Shown here: in pieces, positions 51,162 through 59,534 of the stretch
How positions within the stretch are numbered: position 1 is the stretch's first letter
How the letters are laid out: every line of letters starts with the position of its first letter
Assembly (NCBI GenBank): GCA_944387035.1
Contig: CALXDJ010000002.1
Coordinates: forward strand, 1 to 64,000
Length of the DNA stretch: 64,000 nt
DNA from: an uncultured Oscillospiraceae bacterium
Lineage (GTDB): Bacteria; Bacillota; Clostridia; Oscillospirales; Oscillospiraceae
Direction of reading: 5' to 3'
Made by a program: the position numbers and the translations under genes
The notes under the pieces: model-generated
What the model saw: the letters and a program-made list of their open reading frames with translations, nothing else
Databases searched by the model: none
What the model was told of the DNA's origin: nothing

Positions 51162-51677
51162 ATGAAGCTGACAACCCGGGAATTAACCCTGTGCGCCGTG
51201 CTGACGGCCATGGCTCTGGCGCTTTCCTATCTGGAGAGTTTCTTTCCTCTCTCACTGGCCATCCCCATCCCGGGGATCAAGCTGGGCCTTGCCAACATTG
51301 TCACTCTGTTTGCTCTCTATGCCCTGGGCCCGGGGCAGGCGCTGATGATCCTGCTGGCCCGGTGCCTGCTGGGGGCGGTATTTGCCGGAAATATGAGCGC
51401 ACTGATTTTCTCGGTGCTGGGCGGTGTCACCGCCATGGTGGTGATGATCCTGCTCTCCCGCTGCGGACGACTTTCTATATACGGTGTGTCTGTGGGCGGT
51501 GCGGCGGCCCATAGCTGCGGCCAGGTGGCGGCAGCGGTGCTGACTCTGGGCAACACAGCCCCCATTTACTATCTGCCGGTGCTGCTGGGTGTCTCTTTGT
51601 TCACCGGAGCTCTGACCGGATTGATCGCGGCGTGTTTGTTCCGGGCGCTGGCCCATACGGCTTTGATGAAAGGATGA
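51162..51677 (+). CDS. Gx transporter-family membrane protein
   Basis: 171 residues, about five membrane helices. MKLTTRELTLCAVLTAMALAL-type start, ESFFPLSLAIPIPGIKLGLANI and LARCLLGAVFAGNMSALIFS match the Gx transporter family (once called heptaprenyl diphosphate synthase component I). It resembles an ECF-type S component and is the third member of the ApbE-NusG-II-Gx trio. GGAGG before the ATG. Confidence 0.88.
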   Translation: MKLTTRELTLCAVLTAMALALSYLESFFPLSLAIPIPGIKLGLANIVTLFALYALGPGQALMILLARCLLGAVFAGNMSALIFSVLGGVTAMVVMILLSRCGRLSIYGVSVGGAAAHSCGQVAAAVLTLGNTAPIYYLPVLLGVSLFTGALTGLIAACLFRALAHTALMKG

Positions 51678-51683
51678 ACGGAG

Positions 51684-52769
51684 ATGGATGACCAAAAACG
51701 AGAGGAGCTTCTGGCTCAGCAAATGGAAGTCATTCGCCGGATGACGGAGCACAACCTGGCCCGGATGGGTCAGGATTTTTGGGGGGCTCCCCTTTCTGAC
51801 GGGCCAACTTCTGCAAAAGATCCATCGGCCCCCACACCGGAACCCCCTAAGCAGAACGGGGATGCTGCTCCGGCCCAGGCAGAAAAATCCCAGCCGCAGG
51901 AACAGGCCGTTCAGGAACCGGAACCGCTGGAAACAATTTTAGCGGAACTGGACGGCTATATCGGCCTTGCCGCCGTCAAGGAAGAGGTGCATAATCTCAT
52001 CAATCTGGTGCGGGTGCATCAGATGCGCCGAGCCCATGATCTCCCCACGCCGGAGCTGTCACTGCACATGGTGTTCTCCGGCAATCCGGGAACCGGCAAA
52101 ACCACGGTAGCCCGGATCATGGCCCGGATCTATCATTCTCTGGGAATTCTCTCCAAGGGACAGCTGGTAGAGGTGGACCGCAGCGGCCTGGTGGCGGGCT
52201 ATGTAGGGCAGACAGCTCTCAAGACCTCTCAGGTCTTGGAAAAGGCGCTGGGCGGCGTGCTGTTCATCGATGAGGCCTACGCCCTGAACGGAAACGGCGG
52301 GCAGGATTTCGGCCAGGAGGCCATCGACACCATCTTGAAAGCCATGGAGGACCACCGGGATGATCTGGTGGTCATTGTAGCGGGGTATGAAGACCTGATG
52401 GACGCCTTTATCCACTCCAACCCAGGGCTGGAATCCCGGTTCAACCGTTTTCTGCACTTTGCAGACTATACGGTGGAGGAAATGTGCGCAATTTTCGATA
52501 TGCAGTGCCGTAAGGGCTGTTATACCCTGACACCGGAGGCCCGGGACCAGGTGCGCCGCGCCCTGGAAGCAGCCGACACGGATGGAATTTCCTTCGGCAA
52601 CGCCCGCGGTGTGCGGAACCTCTTCGAGCGGGTGCTGGTGCAGCAGGCCAACCGGCTGGCATCGGCCGATGCTCCCACCCGTGAGATGCTGATGGAACTG
52701 ACTGCCGAAGATGTGGCGGCAGCCGCCGCAGGCATGACAGAACCAAACGTACCCAATACAGAATCCTGA
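51684..52769 (+). CDS. CbbX/SpoVK-type AAA ATPase
   Basis: 361 residues. A variable N-terminus rich in Pro, Glu and Gln (about 30-85) is followed by the AAA module (about 90-355): Walker A GNPGTGKTT, Walker B VLFIDEAYAL, sensor region VIVAGYEDLM, arginine finger LESRFNRF. The relatives are CbbX/CfxQ rubisco activases and the sporulation protein SpoVK. No rubisco is present, so a sporulation or remodelling role is more likely. It is six bases downstream of the Gx gene, in the same direction, although function need not be shared. Confidence 0.9.
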   Translation: MDDQKREELLAQQMEVIRRMTEHNLARMGQDFWGAPLSDGPTSAKDPSAPTPEPPKQNGDAAPAQAEKSQPQEQAVQEPEPLETILAELDGYIGLAAVKEEVHNLINLVRVHQMRRAHDLPTPELSLHMVFSGNPGTGKTTVARIMARIYHSLGILSKGQLVEVDRSGLVAGYVGQTALKTSQVLEKALGGVLFIDEAYALNGNGGQDFGQEAIDTILKAMEDHRDDLVVIVAGYEDLMDAFIHSNPGLESRFNRFLHFADYTVEEMCAIFDMQCRKGCYTLTPEARDQVRRALEAADTDGISFGNARGVRNLFERVLVQQANRLASADAPTREMLMELTAEDVAAAAAGMTEPNVPNTES

Positions 52770-52770
52770 G

Positions 52771-52806
52771 AAAATGGAGCCGGGGAGGATTCCCCGGCTC
52801 CATTTT
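52771..52806. terminator. Bidirectional intrinsic terminator
   Basis: AAAATGGAGCCGGGGA (52771-52786) pairs with TCCCCGGCTCCATTTT (52791-52806), loop GGAT. It has T-rich tails in both directions, so it ends the AAA ATPase gene and the lar operon. Confidence 0.9.
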
Positions 52807-52822
52807 TCGTTTTATGAGGATA

Positions 52823-54247
52823 TCAGAGACTCTCGATGGCCGCCCGCAGGGTCTCAATGCTCATTCCCTTCTCGGAAGCGATCCGGACCAGATCTTCATA
52901 CTCCAGCTTGGACCGGGTCACGCCGTAGCCTGTGGAAACCTTTCTCCGCACAGTGCCGTAGGGTGTGGAGAGCGTTTCCAGAGTGCGGTCCAGCACATAG
53001 CGCCGGGCCATGGTCTCCCGGATCCCCAAGGTAGAGGTGTGACGGAACAGCAATTCCACCATGTGTTCCCGATCCTGCTCCCGGCACAGGACGCGAATCA
53101 GCGTACCGGGGCGGGATTTTTTCATTCCCACCGGGATGGTAAACACATCCAGGGCTCCCTGGGAGAGCAAGCTCTCCATGGCATAGCCGATCTGCTCAGC
53201 GGTCATGTCGTCCACATTGCAGGAAAGCTCCGTCACGGAATCGGTCCGGTCCTCGGAATCTCCCAGCATGGCCCGCACGCAGTTGGCCTGGGGGAAGTCC
53301 TTCTTGCCCATGCCGTAGCCAATGGCCCGGGTGCGCATAGCGGGCATGGAATCGAAGCGGGTCACAAAATGCTTGAGCAGCGCCGCACCTGTGGGGGTGC
53401 ACAGCTCACCCTGAATGCTGCCGCCATACACCGGCACTCCCTGGAGAATATACGCAGTGGCAGGCGCCGGCACAGGCAAAATCCCGTGGGCACAGCGAAC
53501 CTGTCCGCTGCCCACATGCACCGGGGAAGCCACCACCTCATCGGGCCCCAAACGATGCATCAGCAGGCACACCGCCGTGATATCCGCCACAGCGTCCATA
53601 GTCCCCACCTCATGGAAGTGGATCTGCTCCACCGGCACACCATGGGCATGGCTCTCCGCCTGGGCAATGAGACCATAGACCGCCAGCACATCCTCCCGCA
53701 CACGCTCCGGCAGATTCAGATGGTCCCGCACCAGATGGGCAATGTCCCCCAGGCTGGTGTGGCTGTGACCATGGGAGTGTTCGTGGTGATGCGTATGTCC
53801 ATGATCATGGTCGTGGTTGTGATCGTGCCCATGCTCGTGGTCGTGGTCATGGCCATGATCGTGCTCATGGCCATGGTCGTGCTCATGCTCGTGATCGTGG
53901 GTATGGTCGTGATCATGCTCATGGTCGTAATCGTGCTCATGCTCGTGATCGTGGGTATGGCCGTGATCATGCTCATGCTCGTGACTGTGCTCATGGAGCT
54001 CTGCGCCCTCGCTCCGGCCGCAGGCTACATCATGGCTTTCCTCTTCTTGGCCGTCCACACAGATGCGCAGATGCGTACCGGTGATTCCGCATTTGACAGC
54101 GCTCTCCCGCTCCGCCCGGACGCCGGGGATTCCCAGGGCGTTGAACTCCCGCAAAAACCCATCCGGGTCCGGCAGCAGCTCCAGCAATGCGGCAGCCAGC
54201 ATATCGCCGGCCGCACCCATTCCGCAGTCCAGATACAGTGTTTTCAT
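52823..54247 (-). CDS. larC: Nickel chelatase of the pincer-cofactor pathway
   Basis: 474 residues in a single unbroken frame, whereas some LarC genes are split into LarC1/LarC2 by a programmed frameshift. LarC inserts nickel into the thiolated pyridinium cofactor. Family blocks: MKTLYLDCGMGAAGDMLAAA at the start, EQIHFHEVGTMDAVADI, CTPTGAALLK, and LSCNVDDMTAEQIG. A His-rich insertion lies at about residues 85-163 (see repeat). It is the last gene of the metal operon, three bases after larB. LarA (lactate racemase) is not in the window. Confidence 0.95.
   Translation of the reverse strand: MKTLYLDCGMGAAGDMLAAALLELLPDPDGFLREFNALGIPGVRAERESAVKCGITGTHLRICVDGQEEESHDVACGRSEGAELHEHSHEHEHDHGHTHDHEHEHDYDHEHDHDHTHDHEHEHDHGHEHDHGHDHDHEHGHDHNHDHDHGHTHHHEHSHGHSHTSLGDIAHLVRDHLNLPERVREDVLAVYGLIAQAESHAHGVPVEQIHFHEVGTMDAVADITAVCLLMHRLGPDEVVASPVHVGSGQVRCAHGILPVPAPATAYILQGVPVYGGSIQGELCTPTGAALLKHFVTRFDSMPAMRTRAIGYGMGKKDFPQANCVRAMLGDSEDRTDSVTELSCNVDDMTAEQIGYAMESLLSQGALDVFTIPVGMKKSRPGTLIRVLCREQDREHMVELLFRHTSTLGIRETMARRYVLDRTLETLSTPYGTVRRKVSTGYGVTRSKLEYEDLVRIASEKGMSIETLRAAIESL
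53759..53995 (-). repeat. His-rich low-complexity insert of larC
   Basis: About 79 residues made mostly of H-D, H-E and H-G pairs with about 40 histidines, encoded by a degenerate CATGATCGTGG-like microsatellite. His-rich inserts in LarC and other nickel chaperones store or buffer Ni(II). The repetitive DNA is likely to vary in length between strains. Confidence 0.85.
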
Positions 54248-54250
54248 CCC

Positions 54251-55012
54251 TCAGCGCTCCTTTTTTCCATCCATATGGTTGATCATGCTGGCCAGATACC
54301 CGGCGCCGAAGCCGTTGTCGATGTTGACCACAGACACACCGCTGGCGCAGGAATTGAGCATGGAGAGCAGCGCGGACAAGCCGTGGAACGACGCGCCGTA
54401 GCCCACGCTGGTGGGCACAGCGATAACCGGGCAGTCAGCCAGTCCGCCGATGACACTGGCCAGCGCCCCCTCCATACCGGCGATGGCGATGATGACGCTG
54501 GCGGTCATGATCTCGTCCAGATGAGCCAGGGTCCGGTGCAAACCTGCCACCCCCACATCATAGAGCCGTACCACCTCATTGCCCAATACCTGGGCGGTGA
54601 GGGCCGCCTCCTCCGCCACCGGCACATCGCTGGTGCCGCCGGTAGTCACCACAATCTTGCCCAGACCGCTGGGCTGCGGCAGCGCTCCCAGTATGCCCAC
54701 CCGGGCCTCCGCGTGATACTCCATGGGATGAACTGCCGCCACAGCCTGTGCCGCCTCCGGGGACATCCGCGTGATGAGGATCGAGTCCTGCCCATTGTCC
54801 CGCATAACCTGCACAATCCCGCAGATCTGCTCCGGGGTCTTGCCCGCACCGTAGATCACTTCCGCAGCTCCCTGCCGAATCTTACGGTGCAGGTCCACCT
54901 TGGCATAACCGATGTCCTCAAAGGGCGCCCGCTTAACCTTGAGCAATGCCTCATCCACACTCATGTTCCCGGCGCTGACCGCCTCCAGAATCTGCTTAAT
55001 CTCGTTATTCAC
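54251..55012 (-). CDS. larB: Nicotinic-acid adenine dinucleotide carboxylase/hydrolase
   Basis: 253 residues. LarB carboxylates and hydrolyses NaAD as the first step of the nickel-pincer cofactor pathway. Recognised by VIYGAGKTPEQI, VTTGGTSDVPVAEEAA, DVGVAGLHRTL and the PurE-like AIAGMEGALASVIGGL and VPTSVGYGASFHG segments. Start GTG 55012, with GGAGG six bases before; it overlaps larE by eight bases. An in-frame start at 55129 is rejected. Confidence 0.95.
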   Translation of the reverse strand: MNNEIKQILEAVSAGNMSVDEALLKVKRAPFEDIGYAKVDLHRKIRQGAAEVIYGAGKTPEQICGIVQVMRDNGQDSILITRMSPEAAQAVAAVHPMEYHAEARVGILGALPQPSGLGKIVVTTGGTSDVPVAEEAALTAQVLGNEVVRLYDVGVAGLHRTLAHLDEIMTASVIIAIAGMEGALASVIGGLADCPVIAVPTSVGYGASFHGLSALLSMLNSCASGVSVVNIDNGFGAGYLASMINHMDGKKER

Positions 55013-55754
55013 CGCGCACCTCCAGATCCAGTACCATCGCACGGTAGTACGGTTTGAGTTTTTGGAGAATCTCTTCTCTGCGTTCCAGCACCAGTGCCAG
55101 CTGCTCCGGCCGGACCTGAATGCGGGCACAGCCGTCCAGCAGCCGCACCCGGAAATCGGAAAAGCCCAGAGCAGTCAGTTCCGCTTCGGCAGTTTCGGTG
55201 GCAGCCAGCTTTTCGGCCGTAATCACCTCACCGGTGGGAATCCGGGTTGCCAGACACGCATAGGCGGGCTTGTCCCAGGTAAACAGCCCCGCCTCCCGGG
55301 ACCGGGCGCGGATCTCCGCCTTGGTCAACCCGCACTCCCGCAGGGGAGACCGGACGGACAGCTCCCGCAGAGCCCGCATACCGGGACGGTCTCCGGCATC
55401 GTCGGAGGCGTTGGTGCCGTCTATCACCAAGTCAAAGCCGTCCGCGGCGGCAGCCTGCAAAATAGCGGAGAAAATTGCCCGCTTGCAGTGGTAGCAGCGC
55501 TGGGGCAGATTGGCGCAGACCTCCTCCCGGTCCAAAATGTCCAGAGGCAGCACCGTCATCTCCGCGCCCAGCTCCCGGACAAGGCGCAGAGCGTCCTCCC
55601 GCTCAAAGGCGGGCTGGAAGGCGGTCTGAACGTAATAGGCCCGAACCTGGGCACCGCACGCCCGGGCAGCGTAGAGCAGGTAGGCTGAGTCCACGCCTCC
55701 GGAAAAGGCCAGAGCCACCCGGGGATTCTCATGAAAAAAAGTTTCCAGCGTCAT
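55005..55754 (-). CDS. larE: Pyridinium-3,5-biscarboxylate sulfurtransferase
   Basis: 249 residues. PP-loop ATPase motif AFSGGVDSAYLL near the N-terminus activates the carboxylate. LarE then donates sulfur from a cysteine (sacrificial) or through an Fe-S cluster. Here cysteines lie in QRCYHCKRAIF and in KPAYACLATRIP, the second being the position used by sacrificial LarE. The cysteine number leaves either mechanism open. GGAGG before ATG 55754. A 58-base gap separates it from the FmdE gene. Confidence 0.94.
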   Translation of the reverse strand: MTLETFFHENPRVALAFSGGVDSAYLLYAARACGAQVRAYYVQTAFQPAFEREDALRLVRELGAEMTVLPLDILDREEVCANLPQRCYHCKRAIFSAILQAAAADGFDLVIDGTNASDDAGDRPGMRALRELSVRSPLRECGLTKAEIRARSREAGLFTWDKPAYACLATRIPTGEVITAEKLAATETAEAELTALGFSDFRVRLLDGCARIQVRPEQLALVLERREEILQKLKPYYRAMVLDLEVRGE

Positions 55755-55812
55755 GGTTTTCCTCCGCAGATTTGAAATGCCCCTCCCGGAATCTCGCCGG
55801 TCCGGGCTGATC

Positions 55813-56334
55813 TCATACCCGGAAGCGGTCATAGGCCGGATAGCAGTCGGGGCAAAGGGGTTTCCCATTGTGCATCCGAACCCAGTTGGCACCGGTGCGC
55901 TCCCCGCAGCCGGCGCAGATGTAGGAATCAAAGAGCCGCGCCCGTTCCGGCAGGGCGATGCGGGTGGGCTTGACGTCAAAGAGCTCCTCCGGCTCCCGGC
56001 TCTGATAGTACTGGAAGGACTCCTCCCGGTTCATCTCTCCGGGCTTATCCCGAAGCACCAGCCGCACAGACTTGCCGGTGCCGCGATGATAAAAGGAAAA
56101 TGCCTGCTTGCCGGTCATGTGGAACAGGAGATTTCCCTTTCCAATGCTGCATCCCAGCAGCACCTGAATGGCGTCTACGCCGCAGGCATCGTTTTCGCTG
56201 ATGCACACGGTCTCCTCATCAGTGCACTCCGGAAGATCCAGCAGCCGCGCGGCATACTGGGCAGCCTTATAGCCGATGGTCAGTCCGCCGCAGGCGTGGC
56301 CGTGGAAGGCCACGCATTTTTCCCAATCCGTCAT
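55813..56334 (-). CDS. FmdE-family metal-associated protein
   Basis: 173 residues. The first 120 residues show the FmdE core: CVAFHGHACGGLTIGYKAA and SENDACGVDAIQVLLGCSIG, with conserved His and Cys that can bind a metal. The last part is a zinc-ribbon: ICAGCGERTGANW and LCPDCYPAY (four Cys). FmdE relatives occur with molybdenum/tungsten enzymes and with metal importers. It stands between the importer and larEBC on one transcript, so delivery or sensing of the transported metal is a reasonable guess. Confidence 0.85.
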   Translation of the reverse strand: MTDWEKCVAFHGHACGGLTIGYKAAQYAARLLDLPECTDEETVCISENDACGVDAIQVLLGCSIGKGNLLFHMTGKQAFSFYHRGTGKSVRLVLRDKPGEMNREESFQYYQSREPEELFDVKPTRIALPERARLFDSYICAGCGERTGANWVRMHNGKPLCPDCYPAYDRFRV

Positions 56335-56349
56335 AAACTTACTCCTTCG

Positions 56350-57099
56350 TTATTCGATAATCACAATCCGCCGGCCGCCTACATCCATGACTTTGGCGCA
56401 CACGCCGTAAACAGATTCAATGGTATGTTGATCCACCACTTCCAGCCCGCCGTAGCGATATCCGCTGCCATCCTTGAGGAAGAAGAAACGGTCGCAGTAG
56501 CGCAAGGCCAGATTCAGATCGTGGATGACGATCAGCACCGTGATGTGCTGTTCCCGGGCCACTTCCCGGACCAGTTCCATCATCTCGTACTGATTCCGGG
56601 GGTCCAGATTGCTGGTGGGCTCATCCAGCAGCAGCACTTTGGGTCTCTGCACCAGGGCCCGGGCCAGCATCACCTTTTGCAGCTCACCGCCGGAGAGCTC
56701 ATCCAGACTGCGCAGCTCCAGGGCCTCCAGCCCCACCCGGTGGATCATGGCGGTGCACAGCCGCAGGTCCTCTTCCCCCACGGCCCAGCGGATATAGGGC
56801 TTGCGCCCCAGCAGCACGCAGTCAAAGACGGTGGTCTGGCTCATCTCGTTTTTCTGGGCCACATATGCCACGCTCCGCGCCAGTTCCCGGCGGGACATAT
56901 TCCCCACGGCCTTGCCGTCAATGAGGACGCTGCCGCTGTCCGGGGTGCGGATGCGATTGATGCAGGTGATGAGGGTGCTCTTTCCGGCACCGTTATTGCC
57001 CAGAATCCCCACGCACTCGCCGCTCTGGGCGGTAAATCCCACATGGGAGAGCACCGGATGATGCCCATAGGAAAAAGACAGATTCTGTACTTCGATCAT
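56350..57099 (-). CDS. FecE/BtuD-type ABC transporter ATP-binding protein
   Basis: 249 residues. Walker A GNNGAGKSTL, signature LSGGELQKVMLARAL, Walker B VLLLDEPTSNLD, H-loop VIHDL. These serve metal-chelate importers (iron siderophore, cobalamin, molybdate or nickel chelates). The start overlaps the permease stop by four bases. Confidence 0.93.
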   Translation of the reverse strand: MIEVQNLSFSYGHHPVLSHVGFTAQSGECVGILGNNGAGKSTLITCINRIRTPDSGSVLIDGKAVGNMSRRELARSVAYVAQKNEMSQTTVFDCVLLGRKPYIRWAVGEEDLRLCTAMIHRVGLEALELRSLDELSGGELQKVMLARALVQRPKVLLLDEPTSNLDPRNQYEMMELVREVAREQHITVLIVIHDLNLALRYCDRFFFLKDGSGYRYGGLEVVDQHTIESVYGVCAKVMDVGGRRIVIIE

Positions 57100-58175
57100 T
57101 TGACACTCCCCCGTTTCATGATGAGATACAAAAACAGCGGCGCACCCAGGAAGGACGTCAGAGCGCCGATGGGCAGCACCACCGGCGGGATCAATACCCG
57201 GCAGGCAATGTCGGAAGCCAGCAGCAGCACAGCGCCCGCCATAGCGGAGCAGGGAATGAGAAAACGGTAATCATTGCCCACAAACACCCGCATGATATGG
57301 GGTGCAATGAGGCCGATGAAGCTGATGCAGCCCACAAAGGCCACAGAGACAGAGGCGATCAGGGCGCACACAGCCATGCTGGCCGGAATCAAGAACTCCA
57401 CCGGCACCCCCAGACTCCGTGCAGTGTGGATGCCGCTTTCCATGGCATTGTAGTTCCAGCGGTGGAAGAGGAAAAAGGCCAAAGCCAGCAGGCACAGCAG
57501 ACCGATGAGGGCGATCTCCTGCCAGCCGGCCCGCCCCAGGCTGCCGAAGGTCCAGTACACCACGGTGGCCACCATGACGTCGTCGGCGAAGTATTGTACC
57601 AGGGTAGTGCCTCCGGTAAACATGGAGCTGATGGCCACACCGACCAGCACCATGGTGGAGGGGGTAACGCCCCGAACGCGGGAGAGGGCCAGAATCAGCA
57701 CCGTGGTAGCCATACCGCCTAAAAACGCACAGGCGGTAACCAGATAGGGGTTGGAAATGGTCAGGGCGGCGGAAGAACCGCCGGAATTGATTTGGCTGCC
57801 TGCCCCCAAACAGATAATCGCCACAGCGGCGCCGAAGGACGCTCCTTGGGAGACGCCCAGAGTGGAGGCGGAAGCCAATGGATTGCGCAGGACATTCTGC
57901 ATCACACACCCGGACATGGCCAGAGCCGCACCCACCACCACAGCAGCGGCAATGCGCGGCATCCGGACATTCCAGATGATGGTCAGGGTCTCCCGGCTGC
58001 CATATCCAACCAGAGCCCCCAGAATCTGTCCCAAGCTCAGGCCAGCGGAGCCTGCCGCCAGAGATGCCAGGCAGGCCAGGGCCATGACCGCGGCGCAAAT
58101 CGCCACAAAGCCCCATTTTCGCCGGACATACTGCCGGTAAGGTGCGGAAAGCTCCGCCAGCTGGTCTTTTTTCAT
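57096..58175 (-). CDS. FecCD/BtuC-type ABC transporter permease
   Basis: 359 residues, about ten membrane helices. Family blocks: VRMPRIAAAVVVGAALAMSG, NPLASASTLGVSQGASFGAA and GCISFIGLIAPHIMRV. It forms the membrane channel of the metal-chelate importer. The start is four bases after the binding-protein stop. Confidence 0.93.
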   Translation of the reverse strand: MKKDQLAELSAPYRQYVRRKWGFVAICAAVMALACLASLAAGSAGLSLGQILGALVGYGSRETLTIIWNVRMPRIAAAVVVGAALAMSGCVMQNVLRNPLASASTLGVSQGASFGAAVAIICLGAGSQINSGGSSAALTISNPYLVTACAFLGGMATTVLILALSRVRGVTPSTMVLVGVAISSMFTGGTTLVQYFADDVMVATVVYWTFGSLGRAGWQEIALIGLLCLLALAFFLFHRWNYNAMESGIHTARSLGVPVEFLIPASMAVCALIASVSVAFVGCISFIGLIAPHIMRVFVGNDYRFLIPCSAMAGAVLLLASDIACRVLIPPVVLPIGALTSFLGAPLFLYLIMKRGSVK

Positions 58176-58179
58176 GGAT

Positions 58180-59358
58180 TCATTCCCCTATCGTAATGGT
58201 TCCGTAGTAAAGGCCTCCATCCTCCATCTGGTCAAAGAAATCTTGTCCCAGCATGGCCTCCATGATCTCACCGCCCTTTTCCCGGATATCCACATCAGCA
58301 AAGCGGTCGGGATAAAGCACGATTCCCGCGTAATAGGCATTGATGAGCAGATAGGTGATGTTGGGGCCGGCGGAGTTGGAGGAAGGCATGGTATAAACCT
58401 GTCCCTCCTGAACGGCTCGGAGGGAGTCAAAGAAACCGGGATTGCTGCGGTACTCGTCGTTAACCAAGTCCATGTTGCTGGGGTCCAGGAAGATGATATC
58501 GGGGTCCCACTGGAGGATCTGCTCCAGATCTACTTCAAAGCCGTTCTGACCCACATAGGCGGTGCCGGACTCCTGAGCGGTCTGGAGCGCTTCGCCGGTG
58601 ACACTCTCCAAAAACTCATCGGCCACATTGTTGGCGTGGACCGCCAAAAACGGCGGGAAGTTCACATAGGTAAAGGGGAAGCCGTGACGGCCGTTGAAGG
58701 TGACGGCGCCGGTGTAAACCGCGGGCTTATTTTCCTCGGGTACATCTCCGGTGCGCTGCTCCAGATCCGCCTTGCACGCATCGATGAAGGAGAGCACCTC
58801 CTCACAGCGCTCCTGGGCACCCACCACATCGGCAAACAGCCGCAGTGTCTCATAGAAGCCCTCGTCGATGAAGGCCTGGGTGCGATAGCGGACGCTGACC
58901 ACCGGAATACCGGTCTGGCGCTGGAGCTCGTCGGCAGCCTCGGCGGAAAAACCTGCCAGGATGACGTCGGGATTGGCCTGGATAATCTGCTCGGGATAGC
59001 CGTTGTTCTCGCCGCTGCCGCCGCCGGCCCCCACGGAAGGCAGCTGTGCCAGCTGGTCGTGATAGACGGGGCTGTAGTCATAGCGGACGGACATGGCTTC
59101 AATATCCATATCCTCCGCGCCCACCATCATATCCACCACGTCCAGATAGGCGGCAAAGCGGGGGGCCATGGATCCCAAACACACAATGGATTCCACCTGG
59201 GCGGGAATCTCCACCTCCCGGTTCCATACATCCGTGACAATCCGGGTCTCAGCAGCACTGGAATCGGTTTCCGCATCCTGGGATTGGGGCGCGGCACCGC
59301 AGGCGGCGAGGCCAAGCAGCAGTGCCGCAGCGGTCAGCAAAGTCAGAAGTCGTTTCAT
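58180..59358 (-). CDS. Metal-chelate ABC transporter binding lipoprotein (FecB/BtuF fold)
   Basis: 392 residues. Lipoprotein signal (LLLGLAAC, Cys at about 20). Then the helical-backbone binding fold: VESIVCLGSMAPRFAAYL, QIIQANPDVILAG, QWDPDIIFLDP. The ligand cannot be read directly. Being the first gene of an operon ending in larEBC makes nickel or a nickel chelate the simplest candidate, with molybdate/tungstate or iron as alternatives. AAAGG upstream of ATG 59358. Transcript control by the leader at 59359-59528 is likely. Confidence 0.88.
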   Translation of the reverse strand: MKRLLTLLTAAALLLGLAACGAAPQSQDAETDSSAAETRIVTDVWNREVEIPAQVESIVCLGSMAPRFAAYLDVVDMMVGAEDMDIEAMSVRYDYSPVYHDQLAQLPSVGAGGGSGENNGYPEQIIQANPDVILAGFSAEAADELQRQTGIPVVSVRYRTQAFIDEGFYETLRLFADVVGAQERCEEVLSFIDACKADLEQRTGDVPEENKPAVYTGAVTFNGRHGFPFTYVNFPPFLAVHANNVADEFLESVTGEALQTAQESGTAYVGQNGFEVDLEQILQWDPDIIFLDPSNMDLVNDEYRSNPGFFDSLRAVQEGQVYTMPSSNSAGPNITYLLINAYYAGIVLYPDRFADVDIREKGGEIMEAMLGQDFFDQMEDGGLYYGTITIGE

Positions 59359-59528
59359 TTCAGCATTCCTTTCTCATGTCGCAGTAAGCGCATCCCCCTT
59401 GACAAACAAAAAAAGCATACGGCCTTCCCTGTGGAAAGGTCGTATGCCTTGGACATACTGGTTTGTGCGGGGGCTTGCAGGATGGGGCAGGAAGCTTCGG
59501 CTTCCGATGTTTGCTTGGTACAAACGTT
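59359..59528 (-). promoter_or_regulatory. Candidate riboswitch leader of the fec-fmdE-lar operon
   Basis: About 170 nt of leader RNA (minus strand). P1: GUUUGU (59520-59525) pairs with ACAAAC (59461-59466) and closes a domain of about 65 nt. P2: GGAAGC-CGAA-GCUUCC (59490-59505), a GNRA-like tetraloop hairpin. Between P2 and P1 lies a C-rich strand with no clear helix. An antiterminator hairpin GUAUGUCC/GGCAUAC (59442-59458) is mutually exclusive with the terminator at 59415-59447. This is the layout of a transcription-terminating riboswitch. I do not recognise the class; it is not an evident cobalamin, NiCo or Moco consensus. Confidence 0.6.
59405..59447 (-). terminator. Leader terminator (attenuator) of the metal operon
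   Basis: On the minus strand, GCATACGACCTTTCC and GGAAGGCCGTATGC form a hairpin (59415-59447) with loop ACAG, followed by seven T (59408-59414). It lies 56 bases before the first gene, so it would stop transcription before the operon unless the antiterminator forms. Confidence 0.85.
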
Positions 59529-59534
59529 TTTTTC

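Noticed and set aside
53759-53995. CRISPR-like short repeats
   Set aside because: It is a coding His-rich microsatellite in larC, without constant repeats and unique spacers.
52814-55057. Plus-strand frame of 747 codons opposite larC/larB
   Set aside because: Antisense of well-identified lar genes; composition is a mirror of the His-rich repeat.
55753-57270. Plus-strand frame of 505 codons opposite the FmdE and FecE genes
   Set aside because: Antisense shadow; sense genes have clear motifs.
59415-59528. Known Moco, NiCo or cobalamin riboswitch
   Set aside because: Required conserved blocks were not recognised and the domain is shorter than Moco or cobalamin types; left as unclassified rather than named.
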